DNA of 64,000 bases from CAIYRG01 sp963747255 (GCA_963747255.1 CAVVEG010000016.1:62001-126000), one strand, 5' to 3'. Counted from the stretch's first letter, positions 44,059 through 53,698 are shown. The notes: generated by a model from the sequence alone, not told the origin. A program made the numbers and translations.

Positions 44059-45201
44059 TCACCGGATTGTGCTGAAAGGCACTTCCCGGTTTTCGCGGGC
44101 AGAACGGACAATCGCGAGACAAATCTCGAGATTGGCGCCCCCCCATTCTCCGTTCGGGAATACATCGCGTTTCTGACGCAGCGCGTCCCGCAATTCGACC
44201 AATTCGGCGGCCCGTCCGGCATCGACCGGCACCGTCTCTTCAAAACGGCCTTCGTCTGTATAGACGTAGAGCCCCTCCGGGGACTGGCGAATAACGCCGC
44301 GCTCGCAGGAGACAATTGTCAGACCGACGAAGGGCAGCGCGCCCCGCGCAGTTCGTTTGCCCGGTTCGCGTTGACGTTCGGCGAATTTCTGTTCGTCCGT
44401 CAGCGGGCCATGCCACGCCAAAGGTTTCTCCGGCGCGCTTTTTCCACCGAAGGTGCCGATGTCCCAGGTCAGCTCGCGCGATTCGAAATATCCGTAACCG
44501 CTGAGCGTGAAACTCGCGACGGCGCCGGAGGCGAAACGGATCATGGCCGTGCAGATGCCTTCCGTGTTCATCCCGGGATGCAGCGGTCCGGCAATGGCGT
44601 GCACCGAGACTGCGTGTGAACCCGCGATATGGCACGCAATATCGACCAGATGGGGCGCCTGCCGCAGAATGAATCCGCCGCCCCTGGTTTCGTCCAACTC
44701 CGACGCAAGTCGCGGACGCCGCAGCCAGTCATTGAACCAGATGGTATCGATCTTGAGCAGTCGCCCGAGGCGTCCGGAACGCGCGAGGTTCGCCATAGCC
44801 CGAACGGGAGAATCGAAAATCTTGGAATGGCCGACGAGCAGGCGAACACCAGCCGCCCGGCAGGCCGCAATCATGTGCTCACATTCGTCGATCGTCGTCG
44901 CGAGAGGCTTTGCACATATAATGTGTTTGCCGCGCTCTGCAGCGGTGAGCACATGCTCGCAGTGAAACCGGTTGGGCGTCTCGATCCACACCGCGTCAAC
45001 TTCGCCGGAATCGCAGAGGGCTTCGACCGAATCAAAGGCCGGCAATTGATAATCGCGCCGGAAAACGGCCCGGGCATCTACACGACTGTCCGCCGCGGCC
45101 GTGAGGCGCACGCCTTCGACCTCGCGCATGAACGGCAGCACCAGCCCTGAGGCGGTGCCCAGACCCGCGATGCCGATGCGAAGGCCGGAGAGCTGGTTCA
45201 A
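44059..45201 (-). CDS. Gfo/Idh/MocA-family dehydrogenase
   Basis: The 380-residue NAD(P)-dependent oxidoreductase has a Rossmann start (LRIGIAGLGTASGLVLPFM), the loop WIETPNRFHCEHVLTAAERG and the catalytic-lysine motif HIICAKPLATTIDECEHMIA. The C-terminal beta domain contains GGGFILRQAPHLVDIACHIA. Its place beside a Rieske oxygenase resembles the dihydrodiol dehydrogenase (Pht4-like) of phthalate degradation, which re-aromatises the diol; other sugar-like substrates are equally possible. Divergent from the Rieske gene across 68 bases, so both may share a control region. Confidence 0.88.
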   Translation of the reverse strand: MNQLSGLRIGIAGLGTASGLVLPFMREVEGVRLTAAADSRVDARAVFRRDYQLPAFDSVEALCDSGEVDAVWIETPNRFHCEHVLTAAERGKHIICAKPLATTIDECEHMIAACRAAGVRLLVGHSKIFDSPVRAMANLARSGRLGRLLKIDTIWFNDWLRRPRLASELDETRGGGFILRQAPHLVDIACHIAGSHAVSVHAIAGPLHPGMNTEGICTAMIRFASGAVASFTLSGYGYFESRELTWDIGTFGGKSAPEKPLAWHGPLTDEQKFAERQREPGKRTARGALPFVGLTIVSCERGVIRQSPEGLYVYTDEGRFEETVPVDAGRAAELVELRDALRQKRDVFPNGEWGGANLEICLAIVRSARENREVPFSTIR

Positions 45202-45269
45202 TAACGGACCCTGTTGGACGGCCGGAGGCTGACTGCCATAATGCCGGCCGGGCGGTAAATGGATAGACC

Positions 45270-46556
45270 ATGCTGACGGCCGAGGAAAATCAGTTGCTGA
45301 CGCGGATTGGCCCGGGCACGCCGATGGGCAATCTGCTGCGGCGGTACTGGCACCCGATCGCGGGCCTGTCCGAAATGGACAATCGCTACACCCTGGGTGT
45401 TCAGCTTCTCGGCGAAAATCTCGTCCTGTTCAGATCTCGTGCCGGCAAATTCGGCCTCATCGCCGAATCCTGCCCACACCGGGGCGCCTCGCTGAAATAT
45501 GGCATCCCGACAGAAGAGGGTATCCGCTGCGCCTATCACGGATGGGCCTTCAATGCCGAAGGGCGCTGCATGGAGCAGCCCAATGAAGATCATCACGCGC
45601 TCAAAGGGAAAGTCGCGACGACCGCCTATCCGGTGGAGGAGTTGGGTGGCTTGCTGTTCGCCTATCCTGGCCCCAACCCCGCGCCGCTTCTGCCGCGCCT
45701 TGACGGCTATGTCGCGCCACGCGCCATCCGCCACATCGGAAAGCGCATGATCCCCTGCAATTGGTTGCAGATCATGGAAAATTCCGTCGATCCCGTGCAC
45801 ACCGAATGGCTGCACGGGGCGTTGTACGAATTCCGCAACGAAAACCGCGGCGCAAAAGTCGCGATTTCAAAACACCATGCGAAAATCGCATTCGACGAAT
45901 TCCCGTTCGGCATCATCAAGCGGCGTCTTCTCGAAAACCAGTCCGAGGATTCCGACGATTGGCGCATAGGGCACCCGCTGATCTTCCCGAACGTGCTCGC
46001 CGGGGGAAGCGGTGGCGGCCTGTGGACACAGCAGATCTTTCAAATTCGCGTGCCCATGGATGATTCCCATACCATGCATTTCTGGTATCACGCCTATATT
46101 CCGCCACCCGAAGCGGAAGTACCGCAACGGCTGTTGAACATTGCGCCGGTTTACGAACCGCCGGTAACGGATGACCGGGGCGAATATCTGCTGGATTACA
46201 TTCATGCGCAGGACATCATGGCCTGGGTGACACAGGGGGCGATCGCGGACCGCACGCGCGAGAAACTCGGCGCCTCGGACCGGGGTATCGTGATGTACCG
46301 CAAGATGCTGAAACGGGAACTCGAGAAGGTCGTGCGTGGCGAAGACCCGATCGGGATCGTTCGCGATCCGGCTGGCAACGACGTCATCGCGCTGCCGCGT
46401 GAACGCGGCAAGGACATGTATTCGGACGGGTTCGTCAGCCATATCAAACGACAGATGTCGTGGTTCTCGCCCATTGCCGGCGATCTGATCGAACTGTTCT
46501 CGAAGAATAATCGCGCGCCACCCGAGCCGCGCAAATCGGCGACTGCAGCGGAGTGA
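45270..46556 (+). CDS. Rieske non-heme iron oxygenase, phthalate 4,5-dioxygenase-like
   Basis: The 428-residue oxygenase alpha subunit begins with LTAEENQLLTRIGPGTPMGN, the opening shared with phthalate 4,5-dioxygenase-type enzymes. The Rieske cluster ligands are Cys68-His70 (SCPHRGASL) and Cys87-His90 (CAYHGW). The mononuclear iron site shows Asp174, His177 and His182 in ENSVDPVHTEWLHG, with a later QDIMAW supplying the Asp ligand. No reductase gene is adjacent. It would hydroxylate or O-demethylate an aromatic acid with electrons from an external reductase. It is followed by the S46 peptidase 4 bases later. Confidence 0.88.
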   Translation: MLTAEENQLLTRIGPGTPMGNLLRRYWHPIAGLSEMDNRYTLGVQLLGENLVLFRSRAGKFGLIAESCPHRGASLKYGIPTEEGIRCAYHGWAFNAEGRCMEQPNEDHHALKGKVATTAYPVEELGGLLFAYPGPNPAPLLPRLDGYVAPRAIRHIGKRMIPCNWLQIMENSVDPVHTEWLHGALYEFRNENRGAKVAISKHHAKIAFDEFPFGIIKRRLLENQSEDSDDWRIGHPLIFPNVLAGGSGGGLWTQQIFQIRVPMDDSHTMHFWYHAYIPPPEAEVPQRLLNIAPVYEPPVTDDRGEYLLDYIHAQDIMAWVTQGAIADRTREKLGASDRGIVMYRKMLKRELEKVVRGEDPIGIVRDPAGNDVIALPRERGKDMYSDGFVSHIKRQMSWFSPIAGDLIELFSKNNRAPPEPRKSATAAE

Positions 46557-46560
46557 GACC

Positions 46561-48621
46561 ATGCGACTGAAGCTGTTGCTTGCAAACCTGTGTCTCTGCC
46601 TCGCCGCGCCTGCCTTTGCCGACGAGGGGATGTGGACGCCCAACAGCTTTCCGTTTGACCAGGTGAACCGGAAATACGGTCTGCACATCGACCGGCAATG
46701 GCTCGATCATGTGCAGGCGGGCGCCGTACGTCTCGCAGGCGGCTGTTCGGCTTCCGTGGTGTCCTCGACGGGGCTGGTGCTCACCAATCATCATTGTGTC
46801 GCCGGCTGCGTCCGCAATCTGTCATCGCCGGAGCGGGATTACGTGAATGGCGGGTTCTTCACCGCTGCCACCAATGAAGAAAAACAATGCCCGGGCATGC
46901 AGGCGGAAATTCTGCAAAGCATCACGGACGTGACCCCCGCCATTCGCGGGGCGACCGAGGGAAAATCCGGGGCTGATTTTGGGCGGGCGCGGAATACTGC
47001 AATTGCAGGAATTGAAAAGCAGGCCTGCCAGGGCCGTGAACGGACGAACCGGTGTCAGGTCATTTCATTTTTTCGGGGCGGCGAGTACAAGCTTTACAAT
47101 TACCGAAAATTCACCGATGTCCGCCTGGTCTTTGCCGTCGAGTATGACGCGGCTTTTTTCGGCGGCGATCCGGATAATTTCAATTTTCCCCGATACGACC
47201 TCGATTTCTCTTTCCTGCGTCTCTATGACGGCGGCGCTCCGGCGAAAACCCCGCAGCATCTGAAATGGAATCCGCTCGCTCCGAAGCAGGGCGATCCGGT
47301 TTTCGTCGCAGGAAATCCCGGCGGGACCGACCGTCTGCTGACCGCAGGACAACTGCAAAGCCTGCGCGACGTCGTTCAACCGTTATCGTTGATGCTTGGG
47401 GCCGAGCTGCGCGGTCGCCTCACGCGTTTTGGCGAGGAAAGCCCGGAGCACGCGCGATTGGCCAATCGGGACTTGTTCGGATTGGAAAACGGACTGAAGG
47501 CGATGCGTGGGGAGCATGAGGCTCTGCTCCAGGCCGATGTGATCGAGACGAGACGGGCTGCGGATGCGGAACTGAAGCGGCGCGTCGATGCGGACCCGGA
47601 ACTCCGGCGTGAAATCGGCGATCCCTGGAAGGAAATGGAAGACGCGCAGAAGCAGCGCGCAGCTCTCTACAAGCCATACTACCTGCTGGAAGCGCGTGCG
47701 GGTTATGGCTCAACCCTTTACCGCTATGCCCGCACGCTGGTCCGGGCGGCCGAAGAAAAGGTCAAACCAAACGGTGAACGGCTGCGCGAATACACCGATG
47801 CGCGACTTCCGCTGCTCGAAAAGACGCTGCTCGATCGGCAACCCGTCGAACCCGATCTGGAACAGCTCAAGCTGGAGTTCTGGTTGACGAAGCTGCGTGA
47901 GGAGCTGACTGCGGACGCGCCGGAGACGGCACTGTTCCTCGGCTCCGATTCGCCGCAGGCCCTCGCGACCGCGCTTGCATCCGCAAAACTCGCGGATGCG
48001 CAATTACGGCGCAAATTATGGGATGGCGGACTTGCCGCAATCGAGGACAGCGATGACCCGATGATCCGCTTCGTGCTGCGCACGGACGCAAAGGTGCGGG
48101 ACCTGCGCAGCACTTACGAAAAACTGGTAGAGGACACCACCGATGACGCGTCACAGCGGATCGCCCGGGCCCGAATGGCCATTTACGGCAACAGCGGCTA
48201 TCCCGACGCGACATTTTCGCTGCGCTTTACCTACGGCACCATCGATGGCTGGACCGAGGGCTCGCGGACCATTTCGCCATTCACCGACTTCGCCGGTCTG
48301 TACCGCCGCGCGACAGGTCAGGAGCCGTTTCGGCTGGCCCAGAGATGGCTCGATGATCGCGACAGGCTCGATCCCAACACCGTTTTCAACATGTCATCCG
48401 ACAATGACATCATCGGGGGCAATTCCGGTTCGCCTCTCCTGAATGCCAAAGGCGAGGTGATTGGCGCCATTTTCGACGGCAATATCCATTCTCTGGGTGG
48501 CACCTATTTTTTCGACCCAAAGCTCAACCGTGCGGTCTCAGTATCAACTGCGGCCATGACGGAAGCCCTGAACAAAGTGTATGGTCAGCAGAGACTTGTG
48601 GCGGAACTGATGGCCCCGTGA
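46561..48621 (+). CDS. S46 family dipeptidyl-peptidase (DPP7/DPP11-like)
   Basis: The 686-residue exported serine peptidase has a signal peptide (LLLANLCLCLAAPAFA) and the mature start DEGMWTPNSFPFDQVNRKYG typical of family S46. The catalytic His is in GLVLTNHHCVAG (His77 or His78), the Asp region in FFGGDPDNFNFPRYDLDFSF, and the Ser in DIIGGNSGSPLL (about 620). The long helical insertion occupies about 270-480. These enzymes release dipeptides in the periplasm. The substrate class (DPP7 or DPP11) is not decided here. Directly behind the Rieske gene, but a functional link is not obvious. Confidence 0.92.
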   Translation: MRLKLLLANLCLCLAAPAFADEGMWTPNSFPFDQVNRKYGLHIDRQWLDHVQAGAVRLAGGCSASVVSSTGLVLTNHHCVAGCVRNLSSPERDYVNGGFFTAATNEEKQCPGMQAEILQSITDVTPAIRGATEGKSGADFGRARNTAIAGIEKQACQGRERTNRCQVISFFRGGEYKLYNYRKFTDVRLVFAVEYDAAFFGGDPDNFNFPRYDLDFSFLRLYDGGAPAKTPQHLKWNPLAPKQGDPVFVAGNPGGTDRLLTAGQLQSLRDVVQPLSLMLGAELRGRLTRFGEESPEHARLANRDLFGLENGLKAMRGEHEALLQADVIETRRAADAELKRRVDADPELRREIGDPWKEMEDAQKQRAALYKPYYLLEARAGYGSTLYRYARTLVRAAEEKVKPNGERLREYTDARLPLLEKTLLDRQPVEPDLEQLKLEFWLTKLREELTADAPETALFLGSDSPQALATALASAKLADAQLRRKLWDGGLAAIEDSDDPMIRFVLRTDAKVRDLRSTYEKLVEDTTDDASQRIARARMAIYGNSGYPDATFSLRFTYGTIDGWTEGSRTISPFTDFAGLYRRATGQEPFRLAQRWLDDRDRLDPNTVFNMSSDNDIIGGNSGSPLLNAKGEVIGAIFDGNIHSLGGTYFFDPKLNRAVSVSTAAMTEALNKVYGQQRLVAELMAP

Positions 48622-48642
48622 CCGTCTGAACTGGGAGGGGAA

Positions 48643-49602
48643 GTGCGTAACCTTTATTGCGGGCTTGTGGCATTGGCATTGCTGGTTGCCGTGCCGGTTC
48701 AGGCGCAAAACGTCGCCAAAATTCCATATCCTCAGCGGGTCGTGACGCTGGTGACTCATTCGAGCCCGGGTGCCGGCAGCGACGTCGTCCTGCGCGAGAT
48801 GATCAAATATCTCGAAAGGTATATGGCGGCGAAATTCATCGTTGAAAATGATGAGGGCGGATCGGGCGCGAAGGCGATTGCGCGTGTTGCCGACGCAAAG
48901 CCCGACGGCGGCATGCTTTACGCGACGACTCCCACCTACATCCTCACCTCGCTCCTCAGCAAGCCGAGCCGAAATTACCACGATCTCGAACCGCTGGTGA
49001 ATGTGTTCACGGATTCCGAGGTGCTCTACACCCGGGCTGACAGTCCGTATAAATCGCTCCAGGATGTGATCGCCGAGGCACGGCGCTCACGTGGCCACTG
49101 GGGCGCATCGAATCCCGCCTCGCTGGAGCGCGAATCGGCCGAACATCTGAAAACCGCCGCAAAGGTGAATGCTGCAATCGTGACGCATAATGGCGGCGGC
49201 GACATGATGATCAACGTGCTGAACGGCACGCTGGACATGGGGGTGGGGGAGATCGACGAAATTCGCGCCCAGCTTGAAGGGCGAAAGGTGCGCGTGCTCG
49301 CAACCTTCAATCCGACGCGCATTCCGGGCTTTCCTGCCGTGCCGACGGTCAGCGAGCTTGGATACAACGTTGTGGTCCAGAAATTCCGCGGCCTTGCCGG
49401 ACCCAAGGGCCTTCCTCCATCGATCGTGAAGACCTGGGAAGATGTCATCCGCAAAGTCCTCGCCGATCCGGAATTCAGGAAGAGCTACACCGAGGAGAAT
49501 CTGGTCCCCAATTTCATGCCGCATGACCAGTACGGTCCGTTTATCGAGAAATTTGCGGCCGATTCCGCAAGCTTCCTGAAGACGACGGGCGTGATCCGCT
49601 GA
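48643..49602 (+). CDS. tctC: TctC/Bug-type substrate-binding protein
   Basis: The 319-residue receptor has a signal peptide (LVALALLVAVPVQA) and the Bug pattern: VTLVTHSSPGAGSDVVLREM, NDEGGSGAKAIARVADAKPD and GKVRVLATFNPTRIPGFP-like text, with GPKGLPPSIVKTWEDVIRKV near the end. GTG at 48643 is fixed by GGGAGGGG before it. The stop overlaps tctB (TGATG). Unlike the orphan at 14950-16034 it is followed by the full TctB-TctA membrane part, so it is the receptor of a complete tripartite carboxylate transporter. Confidence 0.88.
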   Translation: MRNLYCGLVALALLVAVPVQAQNVAKIPYPQRVVTLVTHSSPGAGSDVVLREMIKYLERYMAAKFIVENDEGGSGAKAIARVADAKPDGGMLYATTPTYILTSLLSKPSRNYHDLEPLVNVFTDSEVLYTRADSPYKSLQDVIAEARRSRGHWGASNPASLERESAEHLKTAAKVNAAIVTHNGGGDMMINVLNGTLDMGVGEIDEIRAQLEGRKVRVLATFNPTRIPGFPAVPTVSELGYNVVVQKFRGLAGPKGLPPSIVKTWEDVIRKVLADPEFRKSYTEENLVPNFMPHDQYGPFIEKFAADSASFLKTTGVIR

Positions 49603-50054
49603 TGCGGAAGGATCTCGTAGGCAGCGCGATACTGCTTTGCGTTGCCATCCTCTATTACGCCGCCTCGATGCAGATTCAGTCGAGTTCGCTTGAGGACCAG
49701 GTCGGGCCGCGGGCTCTGCCTTCAATGCTTGCGCTGCTTTTGGGCATGGTGGCTCTTGGCATCGGATTGCGCGCGCTGGTTTCCTCGCCGGTGGCGGTCA
49801 CCGCCGAAAAGGATTTGGAAGCGCCGTGGCTGCGCGCATTCGGTATGCTCGCGATCGGGGCACTCTATATTCCGGTTGCGAGCTTCGTCGGGTACTGGCC
49901 GGCATTGGTCCTTCTGCTCGTGGCTGTACCGCTGTACGAGGGGATGAAGCCGTCCTGGCGCGTTGCCGCGGTTGCACTTGGCGGGGCGACGTTCTTCTGG
50001 GTGCTTTTCAGTTACGTTTTGGGCGTGCAGCAACCAGAAGGCGTACTGTTCTAG
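49602..50054 (+). CDS. tctB: TctB-type small membrane subunit
   Basis: The 150-residue protein has four predicted membrane helices (GSAILLCVAILYYAAS, LPSMLALLLGMVALGIGLRA, AFGMLAIGALYIPVASFVGY, and VAAVALGGATFFWVLFSYVL), the usual layout of TctB. It partners TctA in secondary transport of carboxylates driven by an ion gradient. ATG 49602 overlaps the tctC stop. Four bases separate it from tctA. Confidence 0.87.
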   Translation: MRKDLVGSAILLCVAILYYAASMQIQSSSLEDQVGPRALPSMLALLLGMVALGIGLRALVSSPVAVTAEKDLEAPWLRAFGMLAIGALYIPVASFVGYWPALVLLLVAVPLYEGMKPSWRVAAVALGGATFFWVLFSYVLGVQQPEGVLF

Positions 50055-50058
50055 AATA

Positions 50059-51558
50059 ATGCATACTTTCCTCGATACGCTCACCATGCTGGTGACTACT
50101 CCGGTGATCCCTGCTGCAATAGGGGGATTGATCTGGGGGATTATGGGTGGCGCGTGCCCGGGTCTTTCTGCATCAATAACCATGGCGTTATTACTGCCCT
50201 TTACCTACACGCTGCCCCCCATGCCGGCGATCGTGATGCTCGCCACCTGCTACATCGGCGCCGAATATGGCGGGTCGATCCCGGCCATTCTGATCCGCAC
50301 ACCGGGGACCAATGCGGCGGCCGCGACTGTACTCGACGGTTACGAGATGAACCGGCAGGGCCGGGCGGGCGAGGCGCTTGGCATCTCACTGTGGTCGGGT
50401 GTGGTTGGCGGGCTGTTCGGGCTCACCATGCTGATCACGCTGACCGAGCCATTGTCCCGCCTTGCACTTTTGTTCAGGCCGACCACCTATTTCGGCCTCG
50501 GCATTCTGGGCCTGTCGGTGATCGCCTCGCTTTCAGGCAAATCGCTGCTGAAGGGTGCAGCGGCCGCGCTGATCGGCCTGATGATCTCGACCATCGGAAC
50601 CGACCCGGTGTCCGGGGTTAACCGCTTCACCTTCGGCTTTCCCGATCTGCTGGACGGCATTCAGCCGCTGATGATCATGGTGGGCCTTTATGCGCTCACC
50701 GAGTTGATGATGCGCACGGGTGTTCCGCGGACCGGGATGAAGCCCAATACATCGACGCGCGTTCGGCTGCCGCGCCTGCCGATGATGCGGAAGATCGCCC
50801 GGTCGCAGGCCATTGGCTGCACGGTCGGAACGCTGGAAGGGCTGATGCCGGGTGCGGGCGGTACGATCGCATCCTTCATCGCCTATAACGAAGCGAGGCG
50901 CTGGTCGAAGGATCCCGACAAATTCGGCAAGGGCTCCGAAGAGGGTGTGGCGGCGCCTGAGGCGTCCAACAATACGGTTGCGAGCACGGCGCTGATACCA
51001 CTTCTCAGCTTCGGCATTCCGGGCTCGAATTCGGCTGCAGTGTTGCTGGGCGGCCTGCTGATCCACGGTCTGCTGCCCGGACCGCGGTTGTTCGAGCAGA
51101 ATGCGGACGTGATACACGGTCTTTATGCAGGTTCATTTGTTGCAGATGTGGCGCAGGTCGTCGTCGGGTCGCTGATCCTGCCGGTCTGCGTCTGGCTGGT
51201 GAACCGGCCGCGCCCCTATCTTGCAGGCTTCATTTACGCGCTGATCCTGTCGGGCGTGTACACGATTCATTCCTCGCTGTTTGATGTCGGCATCGTGCTC
51301 TCGGCGGGAGTGCTCGGCTATTTCCTGAAGTTTTTCGGCTATCCGGTACTGCCCGCCGTTCTTGGTGTGGTTCTCGGGGGGCTGATTGAATCCAATTACC
51401 GGCGTTCGCTGGTCATTTCAGGCGGCGACAATACGATCTTCTTCCAGGATCCGATCGCCGTGGTATTTCTGGTCCTGGCCGCACTCATCATCATTGCCTC
51501 GCTCGCCAAGGAATGGCGGACGGCGCGTGCCGCCAGAGCGAAGCCGAGTCCCGCGTGA
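50059..51558 (+). CDS. tctA: TctA-type large membrane subunit
   Basis: The 499-residue membrane protein shows the TctA landmarks MGGACPGLSASITMALLLPF, ATCYIGAEYGGSIPAILIRT, PGTNAAAATVLDGYEMNRQG and LLSFGIPGSNSAAVLLGGLL. About a dozen helices. ATG at 50059 is the best start: it sits just after the tctB stop and gives the standard N-terminus. The stop overlaps the MmgE/PrpD GTG (GTGA). The transported compound is probably the substrate of the genes that follow. Confidence 0.92.
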   Translation: MHTFLDTLTMLVTTPVIPAAIGGLIWGIMGGACPGLSASITMALLLPFTYTLPPMPAIVMLATCYIGAEYGGSIPAILIRTPGTNAAAATVLDGYEMNRQGRAGEALGISLWSGVVGGLFGLTMLITLTEPLSRLALLFRPTTYFGLGILGLSVIASLSGKSLLKGAAAALIGLMISTIGTDPVSGVNRFTFGFPDLLDGIQPLMIMVGLYALTELMMRTGVPRTGMKPNTSTRVRLPRLPMMRKIARSQAIGCTVGTLEGLMPGAGGTIASFIAYNEARRWSKDPDKFGKGSEEGVAAPEASNNTVASTALIPLLSFGIPGSNSAAVLLGGLLIHGLLPGPRLFEQNADVIHGLYAGSFVADVAQVVVGSLILPVCVWLVNRPRPYLAGFIYALILSGVYTIHSSLFDVGIVLSAGVLGYFLKFFGYPVLPAVLGVVLGGLIESNYRRSLVISGGDNTIFFQDPIAVVFLVLAALIIIASLAKEWRTARAARAKPSPA

Positions 51559-52913
51559 GCGTTTCCGAAGAGATTGCATTTTTTGCGTCCGGGCTTCGTC
51601 CTGATGCTCTGCCCGTTGGTGTCCGGAATACCGTCCGCAATCTGCTGATCGACGTCTCGGGCCTGTGTCTTGCGGCGCGGAATACCGATTACGTGAAAGC
51701 CTGTGTCGCTTCGGCCATCCCGCAAGGGAACGCAACAGCGGTCGGGCATCCTGGCTCTTTTGGACCCTATGACGCGGCGCTGATCGACGGCACTGCCGCG
51801 CATGGCGAAGATTACGACGACACCTTCGAAGGCGGTCCGGTGCATGCCGGGGCCGTGATCGTGCCGGCGGTATTGGCTTGCGCGGAACATCGGGGGCTGG
51901 CCGGAGATTCCGTTCTGGCCGGCATCGCCGCGGGCTCGGAGGTGATGTGCAGGATGAGCCTGGTTGCCCCCCAGGCGACACACAAAGCCTGTTTTCATCC
52001 AACGGCGGTGTTCGGTGCGCCGGCAGCGGCGGTGGGAGTTGCAACAGCGCTCGGACTGTCGTCACAGAAAATCGCCCACGCAATCGGGATCGCGGGAAGT
52101 CTCGCATCCGGGATCATCGAATATCTTGCCGATGGCAGTTGGACGAAGCGGCTGCATGCGGGGCATGCAGCGCAATCGGGCATCCGCGCGGCGCTTCTCG
52201 CCGAAGCCGGGTTCATTGGTCCGGGAACCGTGCTCGAAGGCCAGCACGGCTTCTATAAGGCGTTCGCTCCGTCCAAAGCGCCCGATTTTTCTCAACTGCT
52301 CGAGGGCCTCGGACGCAATTGGGTGATGGAGACGATTGCGTTCAAACCCTATGCCTGCGGGACCATGACCCAGCCTTATATCGACTGCGCGATCGAACTG
52401 GCGCGGAGCGGTATCACCGCCGAAGACATCGAAACGATGGTTTGCGAAGTTGGCGAGGGCACCGTCCACCGGCTATGGGAGCCTCTGGGCGGGAAGCAGG
52501 CGCCGCCCAATGGTTATGCGGCGAAGTTCTCCACGCCCTACTGCATCGCAGCGGGGATGATCGATGGCAAAGCGGGATTTGAACAGTTCACGGATGCGCG
52601 GGTCAAAGACCCTCATTTGCGCGCACTGGCGCGGAAGACTTCGTATGTCATCGATCCGGGTAATCCGTATCCTGCCAATTTCACCGGTCACATCCGTGCC
52701 ACTCTCAAAAGCGGAGAAGTGCGGGAGGTGCGGCTCAATCATATGCGCGGCGGGGCGCATGAGCCGCTGTCAATGGACGAAATTCTGGCGAAATACCGGG
52801 ACAATGCGCGGTTTGGGGGATGGGCTGCGGAACGCACGGCCCAACTGCTGAACGCGCTGCTCGCGATCATCGATGGCGGCCACATCGACCTTGCGGTCGC
52901 GAGGGGGAACTGA
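51555..52913 (+). CDS. MmgE/PrpD-family protein
   Basis: GTG 51555 (overlapping the tctA stop) opens a 452-residue protein matching MmgE/PrpD: VRNTVRNLLIDVSGLCLAAR, IDGTAAHGEDYDDTFEGGPV, HPTAVFGAPAAAVGVATALG and KPYACGTMTQPYIDCAIELA. Members include 2-methylcitrate dehydratase, cis-aconitate decarboxylase and imidodisuccinate-type hydrolases. In an operon with a carboxylate transporter, dehydration or decarboxylation of an imported polycarboxylate is likely, but the exact reaction is not identified. The TGA overlaps the SDR ATG. Confidence 0.87.
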   Translation: MSVSEEIAFFASGLRPDALPVGVRNTVRNLLIDVSGLCLAARNTDYVKACVASAIPQGNATAVGHPGSFGPYDAALIDGTAAHGEDYDDTFEGGPVHAGAVIVPAVLACAEHRGLAGDSVLAGIAAGSEVMCRMSLVAPQATHKACFHPTAVFGAPAAAVGVATALGLSSQKIAHAIGIAGSLASGIIEYLADGSWTKRLHAGHAAQSGIRAALLAEAGFIGPGTVLEGQHGFYKAFAPSKAPDFSQLLEGLGRNWVMETIAFKPYACGTMTQPYIDCAIELARSGITAEDIETMVCEVGEGTVHRLWEPLGGKQAPPNGYAAKFSTPYCIAAGMIDGKAGFEQFTDARVKDPHLRALARKTSYVIDPGNPYPANFTGHIRATLKSGEVREVRLNHMRGGAHEPLSMDEILAKYRDNARFGGWAAERTAQLLNALLAIIDGGHIDLAVARGN

Positions 52914-53653
52914 TGCGGGAGCTTGAGGGCGCGGTTGCGGTTGTAACGGGCGCGGCGCGAAATATCGGGCGCGCCATTGCTCTGGACCTGGCGGAAGCAG
53001 GCGCTGCTGTTTGCATCGTCACGTTGTCCGACATGACGGGCGCGCACTCCGTCGCGGAGGAAATCACAACAAAAGCGGGCCGGGCTTTTGCGCTGCAGGC
53101 GGATGTCGCGGATGAGAAGGATGCCAGGCGCATCGTCGACGAAACCGTGCAGCGCTACGGCCGGCTCGACATTCTGGTGAACAATGCCGGTGTCAGGCCA
53201 GAAAGTGCATTCGAGAAGATCACGCTCGAGGATTGGCACCGGGTGCTCGCGGTCGTTCTGGATGGTGCTTTTCTCTGCTCCCGGGCGGCGGTACCGGCGC
53301 TCGCAGCAGGAGGCCGCGGAACAATCATCAACATCGGCGGGCTGACCGCCTATACGGGCGGGGTGCACCGCGCGCATGTGATCACCGCAAAGGCCGGTCT
53401 TGACGGTTTGACCAAGGCACTGGCGGTCGAACTTGCGCCGCAGGGGATCACGGTCAATCTGGTGGCGCCCGGCCTGATCGCGACCAAACGCAAGGGCGAA
53501 GATCCCGCGCACCGCAAAACGCGCACTGTGCTGGCGGGCCGCCCGGGACAACCTGAAGATATCGCGGCCATGGTTCGCCTGTTGGCGGGTCCACGTGGCC
53601 GCTATCTCACCGGGCAGACAATTCACATCAATGGCGGTGTCTTTTTGCCGTAG
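52913..53653 (+). CDS. SDR-fold protein with altered catalytic residues
   Basis: The 246-residue protein has a short-chain dehydrogenase fold: cofactor motif VTGAARNIGRAIALDLAEAG, LDILVNNAGVRPESAF, and a normal C-terminus (GRYLTGQTIHINGG). Compared with the usual Asn-Ser-Tyr-Lys tetrad, only Lys160 is kept; Val115 replaces Asn, Gly143 replaces Ser, and Val156 (AHVITAK) replaces Tyr. It may have lost redox activity, or belong to an atypical subgroup with other chemistry. ATG 52913 overlaps the PrpD stop (TGATG). Last gene of the tct operon, converging on the ketopantoate reductase-like gene. Confidence 0.88.
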   Translation: MRELEGAVAVVTGAARNIGRAIALDLAEAGAAVCIVTLSDMTGAHSVAEEITTKAGRAFALQADVADEKDARRIVDETVQRYGRLDILVNNAGVRPESAFEKITLEDWHRVLAVVLDGAFLCSRAAVPALAAGGRGTIINIGGLTAYTGGVHRAHVITAKAGLDGLTKALAVELAPQGITVNLVAPGLIATKRKGEDPAHRKTRTVLAGRPGQPEDIAAMVRLLAGPRGRYLTGQTIHINGGVFLP

Positions 53654-53698
53654 TTGCGCGATGCGACGGCAAAGAAGGAAATGGCCTTCGCGTGACGG

